Assembly (NCBI GenBank): GCA_031268255.1
Contig: JAIRXO010000180.1
Span: 1 to 11,228 of the forward strand
Origin: Spirochaetaceae bacterium
GTDB taxonomy: Bacteria > Spirochaetota > Spirochaetia > Treponematales > Breznakiellaceae
Direction of reading: 5' to 3'
Length of the DNA stretch: 11,228 nucleotides
The notes below the pieces were generated by a model. The model searched no databases and was not told the origin of the DNA. It worked only from the letters and a program-made list of their open reading frames with translations. Shown one piece after another: positions 1 through 6,599 of this stretch; position 1 is the stretch's first letter, and each line of letters begins with the position of its first letter. Made by a program: the position numbers and the translations under genes.

Positions 1-2
1 GC

Positions 3-200
3 CGGATTTTTTTTCGGTCTTACCGGTTCCTGATCCATGATCCCGCCTTCCCTCATGCCTGTATGATACACCTAAACCGCCGTGGAGAAATATACCCCAT
101 GACGGCAAATAACCCGGAGGTGAAGCTAACGGGGCAGCGTTGCCCCATTAGGGCTGCTCTTCATTATTTCCGGTTGTATGATTTGAAAACACTTGACTAA
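3..200 (+). other. Open frame from the left edge, possible gene tail or remnant
   Basis: A + strand frame is open from the window edge to a TAA at 198-200, 65 codons, with internal ATGs at 63 and 99. The ATG at 99 has a GGAG 11 bases upstream and would give a 33-residue peptide (MTANNPEVKLTGQRCPIRAA and so on). I do not recognise the protein. The frame runs through a strong hairpin (126-151), and its stop codon overlaps the -35 element of the fic promoter. It could be the 3' end of a gene outside the window, a remnant, or a chance open frame. Nothing else convincing was found in 1-228. Confidence 0.2.
126..151. repeat. GC-rich inverted repeat (hairpin)
   Basis: CTAA-C-GGGGCA, loop GCGT, TGCCCC-A-TTAG. 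Ten base pairs are interrupted by one C/A mismatch, and the inner six pairs are perfect. It lies about 40 bases before the fic promoter. No run of T follows on either strand, so it is not a classic intrinsic terminator, although it could end or protect a transcript coming from the left. A dispersed palindromic repeat is another possibility, but only this copy is visible here. Confidence 0.5.
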
Positions 201-221
201 AATATGAACATCGGATAAGAT
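193..221 (+). promoter_or_regulatory. Sigma70-type promoter of fic, predicted leaderless
   Basis: The -35 is TTGACT (193-198, 5 of 6 to consensus). A spacer of exactly 17 bases follows, then the -10 TAAGAT (216-221, 4 of 6). Only seven bases (222-228) separate the -10 from the fic ATG, so transcription should begin at or next to that ATG. No normally spaced Shine-Dalgarno sequence lies upstream, which agrees with a leaderless message. Confidence 0.6.
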
Positions 222-228
222 AAATATC

Positions 229-1170
229 ATGGAAACCGATATTACCAGTTTGCTGAAAAGTATTGAAGGCAAAAAACACGAACTGGATACATTCAGGCCG
301 TTTTCCCCTGAAATTGTCCGTAAACTGGATGAACAGTTCACTGTAGAATGGACATACAATTCCAACGCAATCGAAGGAAATACCCTAAGCCTACGGGAGA
401 CCGATTTGGTAATAAACCGGGGATTAACTATCGGAAATAAAACATTAAAAGAGCATTTTGAAGCCATTAATCATAAAGAAAGCATTCAATTTTTATATGA
501 TTTTGTTAAAAAGAAAAAGAAATTAGACGAGGCGGTTATTTTAGAAATCCATAAAATAATATTGAAAAATATAAGTGATGTTGATGCCGGACATTATCGA
601 AATGTAAATGTTATGATAACGGGAGCCGTGCATTTGCCTCCGTCCGCAATAAAGATACCCAAATTAATGACGGAATTTATGGAATGGTATTATAAACATA
701 AATCAAAATTATCTGTTGTGGAATTGGCCGCATGGGTTCATTATAAATTAGTGTATATACATCCATTTATTGATGGTAATGGGAGAACAGCACGGTTGAT
801 AATGAACTTGATATTGCTGCAATACGGTTATCCTCCTGCTGTTATACTGCATATCGACAGAAGAAAATATTATCAGGTATTAAAAGAAGCCGACCGGGAA
901 CGTTATAATAATTACTTTAATTTTATTGGCAGATCAATAGAACGGTCATTAATGATTTATTTAAATGCCTTAAAGAGCAAAGACGACAAAGAGGATAGAT
1001 ACGGGTATATAAGTTTGCAAGAAGCATCAAGGATATGTGAATATGGTATAGAATATTTATCCTATTTAGCCCGGACCGGACGGTTAAAAGCAATAAAGAT
1101 GAGGAGGAACTGGTTGACTACCAGAGAGGCGCTAATGGATTATATTGAAAATAAAAACAGCAAAAGATAG
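229..1170 (+). CDS. Fic family protein (class II, probable AMP-transferase) with C-terminal winged-helix-like region
   Basis: Fic enzymes transfer AMP, or another nucleotide part, from a nucleotide to hydroxyl side chains of target proteins. The core motif HPFIDGNGRTAR is intact at residues 178-189: catalytic His178, phosphate-binding GNGR, and a second Arg. The N-terminal inhibitory motif S-N-A-I-E-G-N lies at 45-51, with Glu49 as the expected autoinhibitory residue, which makes this a self-contained class II Fic. The flap region (ITGAVHLPPSA) is also present. The C-terminus from about residue 258 resembles the helix-turn-helix tail of many Fic proteins and may bind DNA or a partner. Length 313 aa is usual. 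The start is fixed: an in-frame TGA lies at 205-207 and the ATG at 229 is the only standard start after it. The gene is much richer in A+T than the - strand operon, which suggests horizontal transfer. The target is unknown; class II Fic proteins are not usually toxins. Confidence 0.9.
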   Translation: METDITSLLKSIEGKKHELDTFRPFSPEIVRKLDEQFTVEWTYNSNAIEGNTLSLRETDLVINRGLTIGNKTLKEHFEAINHKESIQFLYDFVKKKKKLDEAVILEIHKIILKNISDVDAGHYRNVNVMITGAVHLPPSAIKIPKLMTEFMEWYYKHKSKLSVVELAAWVHYKLVYIHPFIDGNGRTARLIMNLILLQYGYPPAVILHIDRRKYYQVLKEADRERYNNYFNFIGRSIERSLMIYLNALKSKDDKEDRYGYISLQEASRICEYGIEYLSYLARTGRLKAIKMRRNWLTTREALMDYIENKNSKR

Positions 1171-1207
1171 GATACTGCGCCTAACAGGTCTGTATATGTA
1201 TAGCCTA

Positions 1208-1236
1208 TTGACATTATAAAAAAAATATTGTATAAG
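1208..1236 (+). promoter_or_regulatory. Strong sigma70-type promoter of the tail-anchored DUF2007-like gene
   Basis: The -35 TTGACA (1208-1213) is a perfect consensus match. It is followed by a 17-base spacer and the -10 TATAAG (1231-1236, 5 of 6). The expected transcription start is about 1243, two to three bases before the GTG at 1246. This argues against the in-frame TTG at 1228, which lies between the -35 and -10 elements, and predicts a message with almost no leader. No Shine-Dalgarno sequence is visible before the GTG. Confidence 0.65.
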
Positions 1237-1245
1237 AAGAACATT

Positions 1246-1953
1246 GTGGAAAAATTAATATTTAGTTCGCCTAAGAAATATAAAATACTCGAAATAAAAC
1301 GATTATTAACTGAAAATGATATACCGATTTCAAGTATACAATTGTATATTTATGTTAATATGACACGGTATCATAGAGGTGTTCCAATTATTGACGAAAG
1401 GGAAAAACGCGGCGAATTAAATGTCCCTATTGAGGAGTTTAATGGAAAATTAAATGACGCGGAAGCATTAGAAATTTATACAGAAGAAAATTATGTTGAT
1501 AAGGCAATAAATTTAATCGAAGATTTTAATAATAAAAATTTTTATAATGATTGTATTTTTCAATCAAGAAACTACGAAGAGGCAGATAACATTCAGAGGA
1601 TTTTAATAAAAAACGAAATACCATGTGATGATGTTGTAACAAATCTCTTGTACGACGACACTGAAGAATATTTAATATTTTTGGATCCTGAATTTCATGT
1701 AAAAGCTGAAAATATACTTGAAAATAACTTCAAACAAGAAGTACCGGTGGAAAAAAGAGTGAATATTCAACAAAATGAAGATATTCAATTTTCTCAAGAT
1801 AATGAATGGGGAAATCAATTTGTATCTTTCTTTAAATTTTTATTTGTTATTTTAATAATAATCGTTTTAATATTTATTTTCGATAAAAAATATCCATTTC
1901 ATGAGAAGGTGTTAAATTTAATAACTGAATTGATAAAAAAAATAAAACAATAG
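1246..1953 (+). CDS. Tail-anchored protein with two DUF2007-like modules, function unknown
   Basis: I assign no function. The protein seems to contain a duplicated module. Residues 4-27 (LIFSSPKKYK... ending NDIP) match residues 103-126 (CIFQSRNYEE... ending NEIP), and each is followed later by a strand-helix closing segment (ALEIYTEENYVDKAINLIED and EEYLIFLDPEFHVKAENILE). The shape, a strand, a helix, then 'N-x-I-P', recalls DUF2007, a small putative signal-transducing domain. A linker follows, then one hydrophobic helix at about 192-212 and a short Lys-rich tail. This predicts a cytoplasmic protein anchored to the inner membrane by its C-terminus. I chose GTG 1246 (235 aa) over an in-frame TTG at 1228 because of the promoter position. 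Composition is extremely AT-rich: only 8 of 60 bases in 1501-1560 are G or C. It starts 75 bases after fic, on the same strand but with its own promoter, so a joint role is possible but unproven. It ends 11 bases from the convergent btuD stop. Confidence 0.6.
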   Translation: MEKLIFSSPKKYKILEIKRLLTENDIPISSIQLYIYVNMTRYHRGVPIIDEREKRGELNVPIEEFNGKLNDAEALEIYTEENYVDKAINLIEDFNNKNFYNDCIFQSRNYEEADNIQRILIKNEIPCDDVVTNLLYDDTEEYLIFLDPEFHVKAENILENNFKQEVPVEKRVNIQQNEDIQFSQDNEWGNQFVSFFKFLFVILIIIVLIFIFDKKYPFHEKVLNLITELIKKIKQ

Positions 1954-1980
1954 GCGCTTCGCGCTTAGTATTTGAGCGCC
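1934..1980 (-). terminator. Probable intrinsic terminator of the dxs-btuD operon
   Basis: Read on the - strand, GGCGCT (1980-1975) and AGCGCC (1958-1953) can form a six-pair stem. A tighter alternative, GCGC-GAA-GCGC, lies at 1964-1954. Either is followed at once by a T-rich tract running through about 1934, including seven consecutive T. The stem overlaps the btuD stop codon and the convergent gene's stop codon. There is no T-run on the + strand side, so it should act only on the - strand transcript. Confidence 0.55.
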
Positions 1981-2726
1981 TCCATTATCTGGCTGGATGC
2001 GGGAAGCGCAAACACTTTGTGTAAGAGTTCCCCGGTAAGGATATGGCCGGGTTTGCCCTGGGCGGCTATGCGGCCTTTGTCAAGGACTATGATTGTGTCG
2101 GCGTACAGTCCGGCAAGGCTCAGTTCGTGGAGACTCAGCAGTATCGCCCTTCCTTTTTCCCTGGTCAGGGTTTTAAGCAGTTCCATGACGCGGTACTGGT
2201 AGGTAAGGTCAAGGTTCGCCACGGGTTCATCAAGGAGCAGGCAGGAGGCTTCCTGGGCCGCGGCTCTGGCTATGAGGACTCTCTGGTATTCGCCGCCTGA
2301 AAGCTCGTTGACCGGCCTTTCCTCAAAACCGCTGAGGCCGGCTTCCTCTATGGCCTGGCGGACAGCGTGTCTGTCACCGGCGTTTTCGCCGCCGAACCAG
2401 CCCTGCCTGAAAAAACGGCCCTGGGCTATACATTCCTCTACGGTGAAGGGCCAGGGGCTTCCGCTGTCCTGAAAAAGATACGCGAGGCGCGAGGCCCGCT
2501 CCCTCCGGGTGTATTCGTAAAGTTTTCTGCCGTCAAGCCTTACTTCGCCGCCGCTGTGGGGAAGGAGGCCGCCCAGGGTTTTAAGGAGGGTGGTTTTTCC
2601 CGATCCGTTGGGGCCTATGAGTACGGCAAGTTCCCCGCCGCGGACGGCTATGTTTATGCCGCTGAGTACGGTTTTGCGCCGGTACGCGGCTTCCAGTCCC
2701 CCGGCTTCGAGCACCGGAACGCTCAT
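1965..2726 (-). CDS. btuD: Corrinoid/iron-complex type ABC transporter, ATP-binding protein
   Basis: This is the ATPase that powers import through the neighbouring FecCD-type permease. All ABC signatures are intact: Walker A GPNGSGKTT (38-46), Q-loop Gln86, signature LSGGE (142-146), Walker B CLLLDEP (162-168) with catalytic Glu167, and switch His200. Length 253 aa is typical of BtuD, FecE and FhuC proteins. The ATG overlaps the btuC stop as ATGA (2723-2726), which implies translational coupling. An AGGA lies upstream at suitable spacing. It is the last gene of the operon and its stop sits inside the predicted terminator stem. The substrate cannot be read from this subunit; the corrinoid assignment rests on the binding protein encoded at 3742-4584, and heme or siderophore importers use closely similar ATPases. 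Confidence 0.88.
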   Translation of the reverse strand: MSVPVLEAGGLEAAYRRKTVLSGINIAVRGGELAVLIGPNGSGKTTLLKTLGGLLPHSGGEVRLDGRKLYEYTRRERASRLAYLFQDSGSPWPFTVEECIAQGRFFRQGWFGGENAGDRHAVRQAIEEAGLSGFEERPVNELSGGEYQRVLIARAAAQEASCLLLDEPVANLDLTYQYRVMELLKTLTREKGRAILLSLHELSLAGLYADTIIVLDKGRIAAQGKPGHILTGELLHKVFALPASSQIMEALKY

Positions 2727-3745
2727 GAGAAATTCCTGAGTTTTCTCCCGTATTTGACAAGGAGAAAAATAAAGAATGGTGCGCCGGCAAGGGAGGTTAT
2801 GATGCCCAGGGGAAGTTCCATGGGGGGCAGGGCGTTACGGGCTATGCTGTCTGAAAGCAGCACCAGTATGGCGCCGGTCAGGGCCGACGCGGGAAAGAGT
2901 TTTCTGTGGGAGGGGCCGGCGACAAGGCGCACGCAGTGGGGGGCCACGAGTCCCACAAAGCCTATGATGCCGGCCTGGGCTACCGCCGCGGCTGACGCGA
3001 GGGAAGCGCCGAGGGCTATAAGAAGGCGCGTCCTTCTTACGTTTACCCCGAGGCTCTCGGCGGTCTGGTCGCCCTGGAGCATGAGGTCCAGGGGCCGGGC
3101 GCTGAGGGCTATGATGACGCAGCCGGCGGCCATGACGGGCAGGGATGGCAGGAGGCCTTTCCAGGTGCTGCCGCCAAGGCTGCCCAGGAGCCAGTAGTAG
3201 ACCCTGGTCAGGCTCCTGTCCTTGATCACCATGACAAGGGAGAGCAGGGCCGAAAAAAAGGCGCCTATGCCCGAACCGGCGAGGAGCAGGGCCGCCGCCG
3301 GAGGGGGATTGCCCGCCGAGCGGGCCACGGCAAAGGCGAGGAACACCGCGCTGAGGGCGCCTGAAAAGGCCGAGAGCTGGACAAGGGGAAAGGCGCCGGG
3401 AGACGGTCCCCAGGTCATGGCCAGGGCCGCTCCCAGCGCGGCCCCCGCCGAGGCGCCTATGACAAAGGGGTCGGCGAGGGAGTTGCGGAAAAAGCCCTGG
3501 AACGCCGCTCCCGACAGGGCAAGGGAGGCGCCTACGGCGACGGCGAGAATCAGGCGGGGGAGGCGTATGGAAAACAGTATCAGCGCCGGGGTATCATCGC
3601 CCCTGCCTGAAACCATAAAGGCGAGGGCTTCCCGTACCGCGCCGGGACTGAGGGGCACCGGGCCTGAAAAAAGTCCTGAGAAAAAAGAAAGGACAAAGAC
3701 GAGAACGAGGAGCGCCATGAACAAAAAATAGCCCCGCTTCTTCAT
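2723..3745 (-). CDS. btuC: FecCD/BtuC-family ABC transporter permease
   Basis: This is the inner-membrane permease, expected to act as a dimer, that moves a metal chelate (corrinoid, heme or ferric siderophore) from the periplasm to the cytoplasm. It is highly hydrophobic across 340 aa, matching a family of about ten transmembrane helices. Family hallmarks are visible: R-L-P-R followed by VGASLALSGAAFQGFFRNSL and ADPFVIGASAGAALGA near the N-terminal third, LGVNVRRTRLL (the cytoplasmic segment that contacts the ATPase), GIIGFVGLVAPHCVRL, and ELPLGIITSLAGAPFFIFLL near the C-terminus. The start is the ATG overlapping the btuF stop (ATGA, 3742-3745), with GGAGA about ten bases upstream. This is the most GC-rich part of the window (45 of 60 bases in 3301-3360 are G or C). 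It is coupled on both sides to btuF and btuD. Confidence 0.9.
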   Translation of the reverse strand: MKKRGYFLFMALLVLVFVLSFFSGLFSGPVPLSPGAVREALAFMVSGRGDDTPALILFSIRLPRLILAVAVGASLALSGAAFQGFFRNSLADPFVIGASAGAALGAALAMTWGPSPGAFPLVQLSAFSGALSAVFLAFAVARSAGNPPPAAALLLAGSGIGAFFSALLSLVMVIKDRSLTRVYYWLLGSLGGSTWKGLLPSLPVMAAGCVIIALSARPLDLMLQGDQTAESLGVNVRRTRLLIALGASLASAAAVAQAGIIGFVGLVAPHCVRLVAGPSHRKLFPASALTGAILVLLSDSIARNALPPMELPLGIITSLAGAPFFIFLLVKYGRKLRNFS

Positions 3746-4584
3746 GGGTACAGTGTCTCCGCTATGAGCAGCACCGCGTCGGCAAGCCTTGGCCCGTAGC
3801 GGTTTATCAGGTCGGCGTCGATGGAGGCTATGTGCCCGGCCTCCACCGCCGGGATGCGTGACCAGGAAGGCCGTTCCGAAAGCAGGTTTGCGTCAAGCCT
3901 GTGGTCACTGGCGGAAAGAATCCATTGGGGACGGCGGCGCAGCACTTCCTCATAACTGACCTCGGGCCACCTCTGGCTGAGTCCGGCAAATATATTCGCG
4001 CCGCCGGCAAGGTCTATGGCCTCGTTTATCAGCGTGGGGCCGCCGGCGGTCAAAAGGGGATTATCCCAGAGTTCCCAAAAAACGGGGAGGACTTCCCTGT
4101 CCCGCCGCCTTGACCGCGCCTGTTCTATTTTTTCCCCCATGCCGTCTATCAGGGCCTGGGCGTTTTCTTCATGGCCGGTGATGCCGCCGAGGAGCCGTAT
4201 GGTCTCGTACACTTCGGAAAAACTCTCCGGTTCCACAGCCAGGGAGCGTATGCCCAGGCCGTCAAGAATCTCGATGATGCGCCCGTGCATTTCCCCGGAT
4301 ACGATTACCAGATCGGGACGCAGCGCCGCTATGGTTTCCACGCTGACCGTTGCCCCGGAAAAACCTCCTACCCTGGTTTTTTCCGAAGTTTCGGGGGGAT
4401 AATTACAGTAATCGGTAATGCCCACCAGTTCCTTACCGGCGCCCAGGGCGTACAGTATTTCCGTTACTCCGGGACTCAGGCTGACGATGCGTTCAGGATG
4501 TCCGGGGTTCCCGCTTTTTTCCGAAGCGCCGCATCCGAACATGAGAAGAAAACACAGTACCGTAAAAAAACGAAACAACTTCAC
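3742..4584 (-). CDS. btuF: Substrate-binding lipoprotein of ABC transporter, BtuF-like
   Basis: This is the solute-binding component that delivers ligand to the BtuCD-like permease. The N-terminus is a lipoprotein signal peptide: a basic start, a hydrophobic stretch, and L-M-F-G-Cys18 as a relaxed lipobox. The mature protein should be lipid-anchored. The binding fold begins with RIVSLSPGVTEILYALGAGK and GITDYCNYPPE, and a later stretch VFWELWDNPLLTAGG with DLAGGANIFAG resembles BtuF-type cobalamin binders more than siderophore binders. The start is GTG (4582-4584), which overlaps the truA stop as GTGA, with a strong GGGAGG a few bases upstream. 280 aa is normal for the family. The corrinoid substrate is an inference. 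I see no cobalamin riboswitch upstream, because the gene lies directly against truA. Heme or another chelate remains possible. Confidence 0.82.
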   Translation of the reverse strand: MKLFRFFTVLCFLLMFGCGASEKSGNPGHPERIVSLSPGVTEILYALGAGKELVGITDYCNYPPETSEKTRVGGFSGATVSVETIAALRPDLVIVSGEMHGRIIEILDGLGIRSLAVEPESFSEVYETIRLLGGITGHEENAQALIDGMGEKIEQARSRRRDREVLPVFWELWDNPLLTAGGPTLINEAIDLAGGANIFAGLSQRWPEVSYEEVLRRRPQWILSASDHRLDANLLSERPSWSRIPAVEAGHIASIDADLINRYGPRLADAVLLIAETLYP

Positions 4585-5339
4585 AAACCCTCCCGGTAAT
4601 AATCAACTTTCCAGAGAAAAAGCCCCTCAGGGGGAACCGTGGGCCCGGCAAGGGAACGGTCGGCGGAACGCAGTATGTCCCGCAAAGAACAGGCGGCAAT
4701 TCCCCTCTGTTCATAATGAAGCAGGGTTCCTGTTACCGAACGGACCATGCGCCTGAGAAAGGCGTTGGCGCTTATCTCGAAAACCAGAACATCCCCCTGC
4801 ACAAAAAACGACGCGCCGTATATATACCGTGTCCGTGATTTGCTGGGGTCCCGTGAACTGGCGAAAATCGAACAATCCATCTCGCCCCGCAAAAGCCGCG
4901 CGTATTCGTTAAGCCTGTTTATGTCAGGCCGCCGCCATACCTGGAGGGCATAGCGCCTTTCATGGGGAAGGGCCGCCCTGCCGGCGATGATATGGTAGCG
5001 GTAGGTTCTGCGCCGGGCGTCAAAGCGGGCGTGAAAACCAGGGGAGGTTTCGGCGGCCTGGAGCACCCGCACATCGCCGGGAAGCAGCGAATTAAGGGAG
5101 GGCACAAAGCGGCGGCCTTCCATATTCGCTATGGTGGTGTAGAAATTCGCCGTCTGCCCCGCGGCGTGAACCCCCGCGTCGGTTCTTCCCGAAGCGTACA
5201 GAACCCTTTTTTCCCCGTGAATGGTTTCCAGGGCGGCCTCTATAAGGGACTGGACAGTCCTCCTGTCCTTCTGGGTCTGCCAGCCCGCGAAATCAGTGCC
5301 GTCATAGGCGATGAGCAGGCGTATGTTCCGTTCATTCAT
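4581..5339 (-). CDS. truA: tRNA pseudouridine(38-40) synthase TruA
   Basis: TruA converts uridines 38, 39 and 40 in the anticodon arm of many tRNAs to pseudouridine. The N-terminal Y-D-G-T-D-F-A-G-W-Q (12-21) and the catalytic loop GRTDAGVHA (51-59, nucleophile Asp54) are intact. Further on, ANAFLRRMVRSVTGTLL matches the conserved C-terminal segment. With the start at 5339 the protein is 252 aa, the usual size. An upstream in-frame ATG (5348) is equally possible. The longest reading (start 5393) would overlap the DUF2225 gene by 62 bases and add an N-terminus not expected in the family. The chosen start overlaps the preceding gene by 8 bases. There is only a weak GAG before either ATG, so translation may depend on coupling. 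Confidence 0.93.
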   Translation of the reverse strand: MNERNIRLLIAYDGTDFAGWQTQKDRRTVQSLIEAALETIHGEKRVLYASGRTDAGVHAAGQTANFYTTIANMEGRRFVPSLNSLLPGDVRVLQAAETSPGFHARFDARRRTYRYHIIAGRAALPHERRYALQVWRRPDINRLNEYARLLRGEMDCSIFASSRDPSKSRTRYIYGASFFVQGDVLVFEISANAFLRRMVRSVTGTLLHYEQRGIAACSLRDILRSADRSLAGPTVPPEGLFLWKVDYYREGL

Positions 5340-6201
5340 CGGTCTCATTAAGCTCAATGTTGATATTGTCGTAGAGCCGCCTCGCGTGTTCAAGCAGGGG
5401 GCCGGGCTTGCTCTTGGTTGACTTGCCGAGGCCGAATATCTTGGCTATGGTCCGCTTGGATTCGCCCAAAAGGTCCGCCCTGTTGCCCGCGTCCCGTATG
5501 CCGTACTTAAACTGCAAAAGCCCCGTCAGATACAACACCCCCTCATAGCCGTAGTTCTTGTCGGTGTCGGGACCGAAATTTTTTATCCCCGAAAGGGGTT
5601 CCTTTCCCGACTGTTCCCTGAATACCGCCTCGTGATAGAGGAACTGGGCCTTGTTTTTGAAGACGCGGGAAAGCCAGTCAAAATGCTGATCCGGGTACTG
5701 GCTGTGCAGTTCCTCAAGGAGCCAGCCCCCCCTGATGGCGGAAACACCCTGCTTGACGGTAGGGGAAAATTCCTTGGGAAAAAAATCATAGCATCTCAGG
5801 GCAAGGTAATGGGAAACCGCGCCCTCTGTCAGTTTCCGGGGAACCGAAAAATCCACCGGGGGGAAAACCTGCTGGACCTCCGCTATCCTCGCCTCCCTGT
5901 CCCGCAGGGCCTTTGTCCGCCTGTTTTCGGGAAGGCCCTGAAAGTCCTTGTCCCAGGCGGCAAACCAACATTCAGGACAGACGGTAACCGGATAGTTTAA
6001 GGGGTATACGGTGCCGAATTTCGCCGAAGGCTCGTAGAGCCGGTGCAGTTCGTCGGTAAGCGAACCGGCTATGAGCCTCCCGCCGCCTGAAAGCAGTTCT
6101 TCCCTCTGGAGGGCGGCGTCGCAGACAGGGCAGCGTATTTCTTCCTTTGATAAAAAAGAAATTTTTATGTCCCTGTTTTCAAAACTGTTTATATCCATCA
6201 T
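5332..6201 (-). CDS. DUF2225 family protein with zinc-ribbon-like cysteines
   Basis: This appears to be a DUF2225-type protein, a family of unknown biochemical role found in spirochaetes and Firmicutes. Two CxxC pairs, Cys24/Cys27 (CPVC) and Cys75/Cys78 (CPEC), probably bind one zinc ion. Between them lies the conserved stretch with GGRLIAGSLTDELHRLYEPS and YPLNYPVTVC. The C-terminal two thirds look helical and may hold a repeat of the tetratricopeptide kind, though I see no clear repeat units. There is no signal peptide or membrane segment, so it is likely cytoplasmic. The start is one of two consecutive ATGs (6199-6201 or 6196-6198), 14 bases after acpS, with a G-rich but not classical ribosome site. 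Its place between acpS and truA suggests a housekeeping role, but I do not infer one. Confidence 0.75.
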   Translation of the reverse strand: MMDINSFENRDIKISFLSKEEIRCPVCDAALQREELLSGGGRLIAGSLTDELHRLYEPSAKFGTVYPLNYPVTVCPECWFAAWDKDFQGLPENRRTKALRDREARIAEVQQVFPPVDFSVPRKLTEGAVSHYLALRCYDFFPKEFSPTVKQGVSAIRGGWLLEELHSQYPDQHFDWLSRVFKNKAQFLYHEAVFREQSGKEPLSGIKNFGPDTDKNYGYEGVLYLTGLLQFKYGIRDAGNRADLLGESKRTIAKIFGLGKSTKSKPGPLLEHARRLYDNINIELNETDE

Positions 6202-6215
6202 GCGCTTTACCCCGC

Positions 6216-6590
6216 TTAACCGGTTTCAAGGACAATAAGGGCAATGGCGTTATCCCTTTCATGGGTCAGCGATACATGAACCCGCGAGACCCCCGCCTTG
6301 AGCAGCGCCGCCTTTGCGGTAGAAAATACCCTGATCTCCGGTTTGCCGTTATGGCTGTTTACCACCAGTATATCCTTGAGTACTATGCCCGCAAGCCCTG
6401 TCCCCAGAGCCTTGCCGAAGGCTTCTTTCGCGGCGAAACGGGCGGCCAGGGACAGGGCGGCCCCTTTCCCCCGGGAAAGGGAAAGTTTAAGTTCATCAGG
6501 ATGAAAGAAACGTTCAAGAAGCCCGCTCTTGCCAATCCATTTTTCGAGCCGCCGCACATGGACCACGTCAATGCCTATTCCCCGTATCAT
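6216..6590 (-). CDS. acpS: Holo-[acyl-carrier-protein] synthase AcpS
   Basis: AcpS transfers the 4'-phosphopantetheine group of coenzyme A to the serine of acyl carrier protein, activating it for fatty-acid synthesis. The N-terminal GIGIDVV holds the magnesium-binding Asp8. The motif RFAAKEAFGKALGTG (51-65) holds Glu56 and Lys60, and the C-terminal HVSLTHERDNAIA (105-117) is the usual closing motif. 124 aa fits the trimeric AcpS class, not the longer Sfp class. The ATG (6588-6590) is 9 bases after the ybbR stop, with GGACGGA upstream overlapping the end of ybbR. It is co-transcribed with cdaA and ybbR. Confidence 0.95.
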   Translation of the reverse strand: MIRGIGIDVVHVRRLEKWIGKSGLLERFFHPDELKLSLSRGKGAALSLAARFAAKEAFGKALGTGLAGIVLKDILVVNSHNGKPEIRVFSTAKAALLKAGVSRVHVSLTHERDNAIALIVLETG

Positions 6591-6599
6591 GATTCCGTC

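Noticed and set aside
1179..1185. GCCTAAC just after the fic stop, and CTAAC...TTAG ends of the hairpin at 126-151, recall integron attC core sites (some treponemes carry integrons).
   Set aside because: No GTTRRRY partner lies at a suitable distance after 1185, and the left hairpin is 26 bases with no spaced L boxes, much shorter than known attC sites. No integrase gene is present.
1228..1230. TTG as the start of the tail-anchored protein.
   Set aside because: It lies between the -35 and -10 of the only good promoter and has no ribosome-binding sequence; GTG 1246 fits better.
229..1953. The fic gene and its neighbour as a classical Fic/antitoxin or Doc/Phd toxin-antitoxin pair.
   Set aside because: The inhibitory S-x-x-x-E-G motif is built into the Fic protein (class II), so no separate antitoxin is needed. 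The neighbour is a larger membrane-anchored protein with its own promoter, unlike small antitoxins.
2043..4756. Long + strand open frames opposite btuD, btuC, btuF and the start of truA.
   Set aside because: They are antisense to genes with complete family motifs, have no recognisable domains, and arise because GC-rich coding sequence leaves few stop codons on the other strand.
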